Part shown: piece by piece, positions 14,845-26,700 of the stretch | Layout of the letters: each line of letters starts with the position of its first letter | Numbering within the stretch: position 1 is the stretch's first letter | NCBI GenBank assembly: GCA_951799405.1 | Contig: OX637353.1 | Span: forward strand, 5,394,001 to 5,458,000 | DNA length: 64,000 nt | Direction of reading: 5' to 3' | Source: Agapetus fuscipes | Taxonomy: Eukaryota; Arthropoda; Insecta; Trichoptera; Glossosomatidae | Notes under the pieces: generated by a model | What the model was told of the DNA's origin: nothing | Database searches by the model: none | What the model saw: only the letters and a program-made list of their open reading frames with translations | Made by a program: the position numbers and the translations under genes

Positions 14845-14960
14845 GAGTTGATATGAGGCTGACCATCCATTCTTACTGTATTTTTTTTCACTCCTGTTAA
14901 TACCCAACCCTATTTCAAGAAATAGCGGCAAGAGCTGCAAAGATTTTTTCGGCCATCTTG
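14845..14960 (+). repeat. REP-A 5' fragment
   Basis: Diverged match to the element start: GATATGAGGCTGACCATCC and later GGCAAGAGCTGCAAAG. It begins right after the (TTA)n tail of the retroelement. Confidence 0.5.
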
Positions 14961-15784
14961 AAGAAAATTTGGTTCATTATTTTCTAAGCGTTTTGGAGTA
15001 AATGCAAAAGAAACGGCGCTTTCAAAAACTCATCAAATTCAGGATAATTATTTTTTTGTAAAATGTTTTTATTTTATTTTTTTCGTTAAACGGTATAAAT
15101 GTAACATGTGAAAGCTCTAACTTGGCATAGATTCATAATGTTTCGGAAAAACGATACGTTACATCGATAGGTATTCACAATTTTTTCACACAACGAGTTG
15201 CTTAGTGTCATACTAATCTATTGATTTGTGAGATTACCTCTGAAATTGTTTTCATCGCGTGTTAACAGTTAAATATAAAGGCGTATTCTGTCAATCTGTT
15301 GATTTATCTTTAAATTTTCCTGAATACATAAATATTGAAAATACGTCAACTTAATATTTTACATAGAACGTTTGCATGCCCATGTGTGCAAGTGATTTCT
15401 GAAGGGTTAAATATAAATCATTGCAAAATGGTCCGCCATGCCGCTGGTTTACTGCTACATTAAAGGCTGTTTTTGTAAACACTGTAATGTTTTAGTTAAT
15501 CGCTTCTGCTTCTGAGCAAACACCATTAATCTCGATCAGCTGGTACTTCGTGTGTACTAACCGCTGGACCATCGGCTCCCAAACTTACGCAATTCTGTAA
15601 AAACACATCCCGATTTTTTATTGTTCCCGTTCCATCGATCTGAATACCTATTCTTTCCCCCGAAACTGATTTCAATGTAAAATCTATCCAAGGGACAACG
15701 AAAAAAAATCTGTTTTATAAATGGCAAATAGTTGTGTTTTATTAATGAGGTTCGCACATTTGACCTATTATTGGTTGCTTAAGT

Positions 15785-16040
15785 TCCTTGTCTTATAGAT
15801 TGGTATGTGGCTGACCACCCATTCTGTAGAATATGGTGTACTTTGCCAATGTCACCCCTGATTCAGGGAAGGTCGGCAAGAGTTGCAGGGTGTATGTTCA
15901 TTTGAGATTTGGGTTTTTATGTTGTAGGTTCACATGCGGCATGTACAAGCGCGAACTTGTACGTCTTTGCTTGTGAAAATGAATTCCCCATGTTCCATAT
16001 CTATACAACTTATTACTTAGATTAGATTTGATAGATTAGT
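15785..16040 (+). repeat. REP-A copy
   Basis: Full-length match starting CCTTGTCTTATAGATTGG, with CACCCCTGATTCAGGGAAGG and ending TTAGATTAGATTTGATAG. Confidence 0.8.
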
Positions 16041-16396
16041 TGCTAAATAACCTACTTACATAGACGTATGACTTTTACCCGCTGAGAAAAATCTTATGTG
16101 ATACATCCACGCAAAAAAAAATGTTTTCATAAGTATAGTTTTATTGTATCTAATGAATAAGTCGAACCATCTAGTAAGTACATAGTTTTGCGTATTAAAA
16201 AGTCAAACACCAGATTAGGCAATTGTATAGAGGATTCTGGTTCATATAAGCTTAGTTTCTGGACCCTTAGATGTGGTTTTTAAAGCGAGAATAGCTTGAT
16301 GGACGATTATTAATTCATTAAACACAGACATGCGCAGATATCCTTAAGAGTACTTAGCGTTAAAAACTTATATGCGAAATCAAAAGCATGTCAGTT

Positions 16397-16624
16397 CGTA
16401 GAATGAATACAGACATAACATTGCGAGATCGTATCCACAATGACCACTTGCGAAAAGCCTGTGAAATAGAGGGAATAATGAAATGGAGCAGATCCAGGAA
16501 GTGATTTTAAAGAGATCATGTCTCCAGCATGAGTCATGAAAGACTTACACACATCGTAGCTGATGAGATGCCAATAGGTCAACATCCATCTGAAAGACCT
16601 CCTAAAAAGTGGAAAGATAACTGA
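16397..16624 (+). pseudogene. Degenerate C-terminus of a non-LTR retrotransposon ORF
   Basis: One frame reads RRMNTDITLRDRIHNDHLRK before a stop. A shifted frame then reads RDHVSSMSHERLTHIV and ends RPPKKWKDN at a stop (16622-16624). The pattern 'LRDRI.N..LR', 'HV..M...RL' and 'RPPK.W.D' is the usual C-terminal tail of RTE-like and related non-LTR elements. A stop and a frameshift break it. I leave it as broken and recognise it only by this motif order. Confidence 0.6.
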
Positions 16625-18665
16625 AAGTCCTCATCTCATGATCCAGGAGCTGATAATATGTTTTTGTTGTTGGTAATGAATCACAGATCTAAATATCTAA
16701 CTCAATATGAAATTCAGAAATCAGAAACGCACCACAATACGTTTTTAACGTTTTTTGTCATCATAGGCTTTTGAATGTCGTTACTGACCACTTTGAGAAT
16801 GTGTGTATGGCCTATGAGAGCAGTTTTGTAATGTTTAATAGGCTTCAGTTTCTGGACTTCACGCTGTACTGAAGTGCTGAAGGCGGTCAGTTTCAGCGAA
16901 CTAGATTTATTATACACATCGTGTACAAATATTCACATAAAGTAGGTTAATAAATCAATATGTGAAGGAATAGGAACATACATAGTATTATACATGCAAA
17001 ACATCGCTGATTTGTGAAACCTGATGTTTTTTTAACGAAATAATTGGCAGCTTTTTATAATTTAATAATTATAAAAAATGGTTATCTACATGGCTATAAG
17101 CATTTTTTACTCTTATCTGATTGGCATTATCATTTTTCTAAGCTACTCATGTAGTGTAATTACTTGCCGCATTTCCTCCGAAGGTGCCACATGTGGCGAC
17201 TGGTACCTATTTACCTTTTCGTTATTGAAATAAACGTAGAGAACCTATGTAGATATGTGATGTCCAGTTTCCTCAAATCGTAATATTATTTTTCTTGTCT
17301 CTTAAAAAATCATTTTCTCATTTTGTGTTCATATATTTATCTCATTTTCGCAAATAACTTTAGTTCTACACGACACAATAATATTTGTTTGTTTATTATA
17401 TGTTGCGCAAAGGAGAAAATTCCGTATTTATTTCTTTCTCAATTAAACTTAAAAGAATTGCTATTCTTTGACATCTTAAAGATCACAAGTACCGGTCCGC
17501 CATTATCCCTGCGGACCTCTTTCAATAAAAAATACCCTGCCGGAGCACTAAGCGGCGCTTTGAGTCGCAACCCGTGCATGGCCGACGTCATTCCTTTCTC
17601 CTCCTCTTGTCTCCAGTGCACCAAGCTCTCAACCACATCGTCTTACCAAAACTGTACGAAAACTAAAACACCTACTAGAGGCTCTGTTTCAGTGTAATTA
17701 CAAACGCTATGGTTGAGTTAACGTGAAGTTGTATACTTGATCTACAGGCCTCGTGCCTCTGGAAGTTGCTGGATTCCATGCGAACAATCGTCCATTGTGT
17801 GGGGAGCACAATGCTGCACCTACCATCTATATATTCAGGGGCAGAGTGACGGAGTGACAGAAATGCCAACGCTATATAAATGTAAAGGATGAAGAAGGAT
17901 TTGTGTTTAGATGGTTTTAATGCATATTGCAACATAAATTAAGTAATTATCTAATTGTTTCGTAGAAAGACTTTCACATTGTTAAACAATGGATGAGTTT
18001 TTAGAAGAATTTCCGTCATTCATCTTCCCATTCATAAGAACTAGTGTATCTTTTAGAAAATTTCGTACTTACGCATATTTTTTTGCAAATACGAGACTTG
18101 ACACTTTAAATCGATTGACAACGCAAAAACTTTTCAAAAATCAGTGGTCAAGCAAAAAAATATTACTTTTTGATACAGTGCATCTATTAATACAAAATCT
18201 TATTTTACTAGTACGTAGTCAAGGAATATTTTTTTACATTATAAGTATTTAAACTGAATTTGGATAAGTACATATTTTAAGATATAGCAATTTCCTTCAT
18301 ATGTTTATTTTGTATCTACGCCCAGGCACAAACCTTTTCGTAACTTTATATACATTTTTTACACAAAGATGAACTATCTCGCACGCACTTGAGGCAATTT
18401 AAAAAAAATGGGAGTAAAAATAGTCCACTGATGCGATGTTAGGTGTTATTATTATTGATTATACTTGTGTTTGTGATGCTTTAGAAAACAATGCAACAGA
18501 ACTGTACACAGCCCACTGTGGGAGTTCTGTAACTAACCGGAACGAATTTTATATCCGTCGTAATTTATATTTGTGCTCGGTGCACTAGAAAATTTATTCA
18601 TCACGCACATTAAAAATATTATACGTAGTTTGTAATAAAAGGGTTAAACCACACAAATCGTATCT

Positions 18666-18822
18666 TCATCATTTGAGATTGGGTTTTTTATATTGTAGGT
18701 CCACATGCGGCATGTGTAAGCGCGAAATTATGCATGTCTGCTTGTGGGAATGCATTTGATATGAATCTCAAATGATACATATCTTTGCAGCTTAGATTTA
18801 GATTTAGATTAGATTTAGATCA
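18666..18822 (+). repeat. REP-A 3' half
   Basis: From CATTTGAGATTGGG through GGTCCACATGCGGCATGTG to a tail of TTAGATTTAGATTAGATTT. The 5' half is missing. Confidence 0.75.
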
Positions 18823-19532
18823 TCATCACACTTCAACCTTGAGATAAAAGCCTAAAGTGGATGTTACCTACCTTCATCAATTGTTCTCAACGCTGGCGCT
18901 GTATCTACTCTGCAATAGCTGTATGTACGTACCTACTCGTAAATTTATAAATGTATCTAGTTTTACTTTTCCTCAGACTACCTATAATGGTCCATTTGCT
19001 GTATGGTTTCCAAACTTATATGGTCTGCTAATCTTTATACATTGTACCATCAGATTTTGAAAGAACCTAGAAAGTTTGAAGTTGTATCATGTTCCTACGA
19101 TTGTTGCTATTTAAATGTGTACTAGTGGCAAAATATGCATTTTACTTTTAAATACAAATTGTTTGCATAAGTCAGTGCCCATATTTCAGAAGGTTTTGTA
19201 AGGACTAAATTTACAAGTGTTTTAAAGAATTTCTTTACATCTACTTGTCAACAGTCTTGACTTCTTTATCTTATAATCTTAAAGTGGGAACAATTCTCTG
19301 ACAGAATTATCCCTTTGATGTCTTCAGCTGTATTCCATAGCGTTTTCTCTCAGATGAAATGTCTTCTGTCAAGTAAGAACCTCTTCAGATTCGGTACATT
19401 TTATTTCTTTGCTTACCGAAATATACCATACTCGTAATATCATTTACAAAAAATATAAAGGTTTTAATTATTTTTCTTTTGTTTACTTACAAATTTATAC
19501 AACACATGCTAAAGTTATTTTTGTAAATGATA

Positions 19533-19790
19533 CCTTGACTTATAGGTTGGTATGAGGCTGACCACCCATACTGTAAAAAATGGTTCACTTTGCCAATGTC
19601 ACCCCTGTGTCAGGGAAGGTCGGAAAAAGTTGTAGGGCTTATGTTCATTTGAGGTTTGGATTTTATTTGTAAGTACCCATTCAGCATTTGTAAGCGCGAA
19701 CTACACGTGTTTGTTTGTGGGCATACATTTGAGAGCTTTAAATTAATATATCGTTACAACTTAGATTATAGATAGATTATTATAGATCAT
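19533..19790 (+). repeat. REP-A copy, full length
   Basis: One of the best-preserved copies: CCTTGACTTATAGGTTGG at the start, CACCCCTGTGTCAGGGAAGG inside, and CTTAGATTATAGATAGATT at the end. Confidence 0.85.
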
Positions 19791-20710
19791 CTATTAGCTT
19801 AATGCAAATTTTGTACAGTTATCAAATCGGAATGATGCCAAAATAATAACTGAAGAAGAAGCAACCTCGAATATAGTTATGACACAATCTAGCGCAGCGA
19901 GATTAAACATTGAACTGGGATTTTGTGTATTAGTGTGACATCTAAAATAGAAGTATAAAAAGAAAATTTTGGCACTGCCTAGTTATGGCTCGTCCGCTGA
20001 GTTCAAAATAAATCAATTAGCAAAACAATGAGCGAATTGAACAGTAGCAGTAATTTTGTTTCTGAAACTATCATTTTTAATATACATCTTTATTATGCAC
20101 GTGTTTTGTTTAACAATATTCAACGATTCTTTTTTGTAACAAGTATAATTTTTAGTGTTGATCTGTTAACACAGTGAAAGTCCATTTTTTTAAATACTTA
20201 AAAAATTTAAATGGTAAAACATGGTTTTAATTCACTTTATCCTTCTTGTTTTTGCTCGAACATTTTCGCCTAATGAGGCATCTTCAGGAGCAGAATGGTT
20301 ACAAATATATTTTTATAAAATAATTTTCTAAACAATTTGTTTTTTTCCAAAACAAAAACAATATTCATAGATATTCTTTTTTGTGTTTGAGAAGCAAAAT
20401 TTTTTAGTGAAATCTATTTTAGTCATTGAGACTTTTCAACTTGCATTGTCATGAACGTACATAATATGTGTATAGGTGCTCCATTTCATTCATAACAAAT
20501 TGCCTTAAAAAATTAATTTTTTTAGAGAACTTATGTATGCTGCTTAACCCTTCTGCGGACCACTTTCAAACCTCTCACATAGTGGGCCGTAGATCATCTG
20601 GCCTACAGTCAGATGATGAAATAAAGAGGCTCTACTACCAACTTATCAAAATCTTTAGCATGATTTTATTTTTTAGCATCAAACTAATATTGGAATTGTT
20701 TTGTTCGCAG

Positions 20711-23700
20711 GTTGTTTGTGGTTGAGTCATGCAGCGCTGTCCCTACATCCACGAGATGAAGGAGCGTCTGCTGGGGGAGCCGCGGGAGATGCTCATGATG
20801 GAGCATATGGACTCCAACAAGGACATCCTGGAGGTCACGCAGGACACGCAGGTGCCCACCATCGTCAAGGTACGCAAAAAAAACGCAACTAAGCTACACA
20901 TATAGTCTAACTTCTTGCCTGCGTTATACCGAAGGGGTCGCATGTGACGATTCGGAACCTATTTATTTTTACGGATAAGGGAGCTGGCCTCACACCAATT
21001 ACTTTATTTGAAGTGTTTCCAAGCTCCCGGGGGGGGGGGGGCTGGTTCTCATTTCTTGTGAAAGCTTAGTACACCTTGGGATCGAGCCCTTGCTCTCGGC
21101 ATGGAATGCAAGCATTCTACCAACTTGAGCTATCGACCCGACTTTTTATGAGATTGGTCGTCGCTACAAAGCGCCAATTCTCAAGCAAGACCCAGTTGCT
21201 GTAAGGCTGGATGGACCTTTTGATGACCGGTCTGTGGTAAGGATTTATGAATTTTTCAACCCAGCGAGGAGCAAATTGGAAAATATAATTCGTATATTAT
21301 TTGTGCTCCGCCGGGATTCGAACCCACAACCTTCTATTCACGAGTGCGAAGTGTTTCCACTGGATTACGGACCGTTACAGCATACACATTTCTTCTCGAG
21401 GCTTCTTTTTTCATAACTGGTTTTGATTTAATGTTAGCAATCGTCACTCACAGCGTTCTCTTATGACAGGCCAAATCTTGCCAGTATCAGAAATATTATA
21501 TTTCTCTGTTTCTGCGTATTCTTTAAGCCCAGGTCTAAATGTCAAAACACCTTACTCAATACTAAGCCTTCACAGTATTGAGAACTTCACAATATCTTCC
21601 GGTATATTATGTTTTTCCGATAGAATTTAGAGTCGTAGTAAAATAAATGTGCCAGAACTTAGTCTCCAGCTGATTATGAATACAACTTGTGAATTCTAAT
21701 AGTTCATTTTTAATGTTGTGAGAACATTTTTAAAGGCTTTCATTGCGTCAAAAGCCAAGGTTTTGAAAAAAAAAACGACCAAAAGCTTTTTAATAAAATA
21801 TTATTGGTATGGAAAAATTACTTCAAATAATAAAAATATTATTGTAAGGAAAATAATAAGAAAGAACAGCAAAAATAGGGTGAGAGAATTTCGACTTTAA
21901 TTAAATTCTTGTTTTATTTCACAAAACGGAGAAATTTCCCGCCATTCCGAGTTATTACAGCGCGAGCGTGTCTCCAGTTAACTTTGTTTTTATCGCCGAG
22001 AGGTCAGATTGCGCAGTAACTTCACTGACGGCTGATATCTTAATTTCTTACAAAAAATATCGCCATAAAAATAGCTTCCTTACAAGTCTTAGATACATAC
22101 TAGCAATAACAGTAAAATCGTATAAATACAAGTGTCGATGGTATAAATGGCGGGGTGGTCAAAATGGTCTGATCAAGATTTTGTTTCATCCAAAATCACT
22201 GGTTTGAGTGTTAGGTTGACCAGATATCTACGATCTACTTTTTAGAGTTTATAAAAGCATTCTTTTTCATTTTTCATTGTACAGTTTTTCTTAATTACTT
22301 GAGTTTTGATTGGATTTTTTCAATGCATTTAAAAGATGCTCAATGAAACGTTGAATATCGATAATTTAGAAATGTGAACTGGGAAGATATAAAGTGCAGT
22401 AAAAAACAATAATTATGGTCTCCGAAACCCGTTCACATTATAAAAACAGGTTACGGCTAGTGAACCCAAATAAATCATAAACAAATCTTTGTAGAGCACC
22501 TATAGTGTACCTACAGGCTTCAAGGGACCATAACTAATACGTAATTGTATCATCATAATATCTGTTATCGCGTATCTAGGATCTAAAATTGCTTCGCTTT
22601 AGGTTTTTTAAAGTAATATGAATTTTTAATGGAGAAATGCAAGTTTTCCTCATACTCAGTTTTTTACGGATTTGTGAATCGGCAAAATGACTTTATAAAT
22701 TATACTGTGAAAGAAAATCTACAAATTAAGATTTTAGCCGGTTTAATAAATTATTCCAGGTCATTCCGAGAAACCTTAACATATTTCATTTTTATTGATT
22801 GTTTTTTTTTTCATTGGAATGAAAAAAAAGCGTTTGTCGTTTCACAGCCTAAGATAAAGTCTTGTTTTTTTTTAATCTATATACATCTTGTTCCAATCCC
22901 AGAAAAGTACAGATACATACTTCTTTTGGTATTTTTAAACAAGAAACAGATTAAATTTGATTAGTAAGGTTATCAACTTTCCAGTCTGTCGGCAGTTTTT
23001 GAAGCCCATCTCTTGTTCCCGCCATTAGCCACATTGCTGATCAGCTGATGATGAGACCTGTCAGACATCAAACTCGAATCAAAAACATTCCGACATTAAA
23101 TAAAATAAATATTTAAGTTAGCGAGAAGGAATGTGAATTGAAGGTTTTTTTAAAATAACATTTAAATTACTGAGAATTTAAAATATTTTATTTACTTACC
23201 TCTCGCAATCTAGATTAGGTATTCGCAGAGTAAATAATGTACCTACACACAAGTGAGAAGTTCATTGATGATGTGTCAGATTTCATTATAATCAGCGAAA
23301 ATCTGCGAAGTGTACCAATGCGCAAGGGAAAACAGTTGCATTAGTATTTTTGTGCGTAGATAATTGTCAGTATTTAATTTAAATTTTGTGTGAAAATTTA
23401 AAGTTTGTAGGTATAGGTGCGATTTCGGAATACTGACTTACTCCGTAGATGATCGGCAAGTTCATACATGGGGTTATTCTCCATTTTCAACCTGTCTCTC
23501 TACTATTGGACGTAGGCCTCTTCCGATCGTCTCCATAACTACTTGTTGAATTCCTTGATGAGCCACCTCTTGCATAAATACTGAGTTAGATACAGATACT
23601 TATGAAAACCAGCTTTGGATTTGAAACCAAATATTAAACGGCTGTTGTTAAAAATGTGTACCTACTTCAAGGATGCATATTATTTCAATCAAAGGAATTT

Positions 23701-26700
23701 GTTGTTAATATTGGAGGCACGATGGTAAAATTGCAACTATGACAATCTTTCGTTCTTCAGTATATTTATCGACTTTTGGGTGATACCAATATGAATTTGA
23801 AAACAAGATTGCTCGATGTTGCAGGAGGGTTTCTTGGCTAGCCAGACATAAAAAAAAGCGAAAGATTCCCGACCCAAGAGATGGTGTGTATTATGACACC
23901 TTGTGTGACAAGGCGGTCGAACCGTAATACATTCGTAAATGAAAACAGACGGTCGACCATTCAATCAATTCCTTAAGATGATCACATTTCACCATGGTAA
24001 TGTATCTTTCCTTGTTCCAGTTGAACAGTGACGGCTACGGCTCCCACACGAGTCCCGCGCACGTGATGGTGCACCCGCACGCGCACGCGCACTCATTAGC
24101 GCATCAGTGCGCCCCTCTGGTGGCGCGCGAGGCCATGGAGGAGTGCGCGCTCAGGTGTCCTGTCAACCCATGTGCTGCCAGCCCATGTGGAGGATCCAGG
24201 GGAGGGGTGGGATGCCACAACTACCATGGACCCAAGAACGCCAAGTAAGTCTCAACATCCTTGCTATAGTACGACTGGCAGGAAGTCACAGCTACTGCCA
24301 AGTAAGACTGCGGTACTAAGAAAGAGAAGTTGGAGAAGTTCTATCCCGAACGCTAGAAGAAAGCAAAAGTCGCATCTGAGGAGGGTGGACTGAATCAGCT
24401 AACATGGATCAAGAACGCCTAGTAAGTCTTCCAGGCTGAGCTTCATTTCTGTTACTGGTTTTCTTAACTTAAGGGGACCAACAAGGATGGTGTCCCTACA
24501 CAAGGATGATAACGACAAGGATTCCCTTGCACTCTGACCTTCCAGGCATCATCGGAACCTCCCAAGGTCATCAGGGGCTCTGTGACCAAACACTGGTAAA
24601 CACCGTTTTTATAATTCACCCCAAGCACTTTTCGATGAAAAGTTGATGAAGTTGAAATGGGTTCAAAAGACTGTAAATAATGGTACTTAGCAGTTATTTA
24701 TTCAAAAGGTGCTTAACCACTTGGGGTCAAGGGTCATTTGCAAATTTCAGTAGGAACCTAATTAATAAATGGTAAAGGGCCTGCGTACAAATTTTCACTT
24801 AAAAGCTCGTTGGAATAATTTACGTTCATATAATATTATACTGCTGTCGTATTGGGGGAAATTCAATGGAAAATAAATTGTAATTATTCGAATGCATAAG
24901 GTACAAATTGAAATATATCCCAAAGGATGATTTTAGAATTCGATAATAGTCTACAAACTCATTTTCAGTTTAAAATTTATTAATCTTTTGTTATAAATAT
25001 TATTCTTTTTAAAATCGCAACCAATAAAATAAAGCAAATTGCTCTCTGTATCACGTTTTGTTTTGGTTTTTACCATCTCATTCCTTGACTTATAGGTTGG
25101 TATGAGGCTAATCAGCCATACTGTAAAAATGGTTCAGTTTGCTAATGTCACCCCTGTTCCAGGTAAGGTCGGAAAAAGCTGCAGGATTTAGGTTCATTTG
25201 AGGTTTGGATTTTAATTTGTAAGTACACATGCAGCTTTTGCAATCGCAAACTTACACGCGCCTGTTTGTGGGCATGCATTCAAAATGAATTTTAAATGTT
25301 AATATATCTTTGCAACTTAGATTATAGATCTTGTTACATAAACCTGAATTTCAGTTGATCGTATCTGGGTACAATAAAAAACAAATATGGAATCAAAAAC
25401 GCATTGATGTATTGTGTATACAAAAACTCCTGAAGGGTAAAAATATCAGAAAGCAATCCCGCATAATTTTGCGGTTTTCAGTCACGGCATGCCTACATTG
25501 TTTTTCAAAATAAAAAATGTTTTTCGTCCTGTGCTGGGTTCACCAGCTTGAAAATTCCTCAATAATAATATTCATTTCGTATTCGGCCGGGATTAAAAAT
25601 TTACGATTCTTGTTTCTCGAGTGGAAAACTGTATTATTAAACTCAACCAAAGAGTTTCCAAACAACAAAGGAAAACTTAAATCCAGCATCTAATGAGCGT
25701 TTTAATTTCCACGCATTTTTTGTTGTGTTTGAGCTTACTCGTACACTATTGACTTTAATATATTCCTTGGTTTGCCTGGTTTTTGAGTTATTATTAGCTA
25801 TCGAAAATCAGCTCAGTGTGTTTGTTGTTATTGGAGGAAATAAGATAAACTCGGGAATATGTTGTAATACTTACTTCCTACTTGCTAGCTGCTAGTGATG
25901 TAATTCAGAGTCAGTAGTAGAATAAGCGGCCAGGTTTACACAGCCTTTACAAAATATGACAAACTGTTACTTCAGAAATAGGGAATAGCTCCCACTTCAA
26001 ATGAAGTCATTGACGTTAAGTTGGCTTCCTTACGTGTGCCAATAAGCAGGTTCCACATGCTAATGTTACTCCTCAGCTCTCAGAAATAGAGTAGTAAGAA
26101 GTTGTTTAGTGTATCCGTTTTTTGTTTGCTAATCTGTAATGACCGGTCCGTTGTCCAGTGGCAACATTTCGGACTCGTAAATGGAAGGTTGTGGGCTCGA
26201 ATCTCGGCGGAGCACAAAACATATACCATTTATATTTTCAAACTAGCAGACTGACCATGCTGCGCACGGCTGTCTGCTAGGCCCTTCGGGCAGTGTAAGT
26301 CTGGCTTCGCAATAATTTTTCCTCACACCTCCTTCATAGTAATTAAATGCTTTAAGAAGTAATTTGAAAAAAAATTGCGGTAAAAGGGTTATTTAGTTCT
26401 TTCATGTTCTGAGTATCTTGTATGAAGCATGAGGTATGAGTCTGACCTCCCATAGGTACCTTAAAAAAATGTTCACTGAACGAATGTTTCTCTGTTTCTG
26501 AAAAGGCCGGCAAAAGTTGTAGGGCTTATGGTCAAGAAAGGCTGAAATTTTTATTCGTAATTACACATGCAGCGTTTGTAAGCGCAAACTCACTCATGTC
26601 TGCTTGGGGGCATGCATTCAATATGAATTATAAAATGTATGTATGCAACTTAGATTTATATTCTAAAATTAAAAACATCAAATGCCACAATTATATGTTA

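Larger units (their letters stand above)
16625..20700. other. Gene-poor stretch before exon 1
   Basis: AT-rich with two REP-A copies. A GC-richer patch at 17490-17640 (CGTGCATGGCCGACGTCATT at 17572) has no linked exon signals that I could confirm. Short sequences resembling TACCAAAACTGTACGAAAAC (17644) recur near 1008 and 30884, pointing to another minor repeat. The upstream leader of isoform A may start somewhere here. Confidence 0.45.
20870..24020 (+). other. Intron 1 of isoform A (3.15 kb)
   Basis: The intron begins GTACGC and ends with CTTGTTCCAG. Its first 500 bp are antisense SINE-B followed by antisense SINE-C. The remainder (21377-24020) is AT-rich with no recognisable exon. Around 23500-23525 is a stretch reading CTATTGGACGTAGGCCTCTT, a motif that I associate with arthropod retroelement remnants, but no open frame accompanies it. 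Confidence 0.75.
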
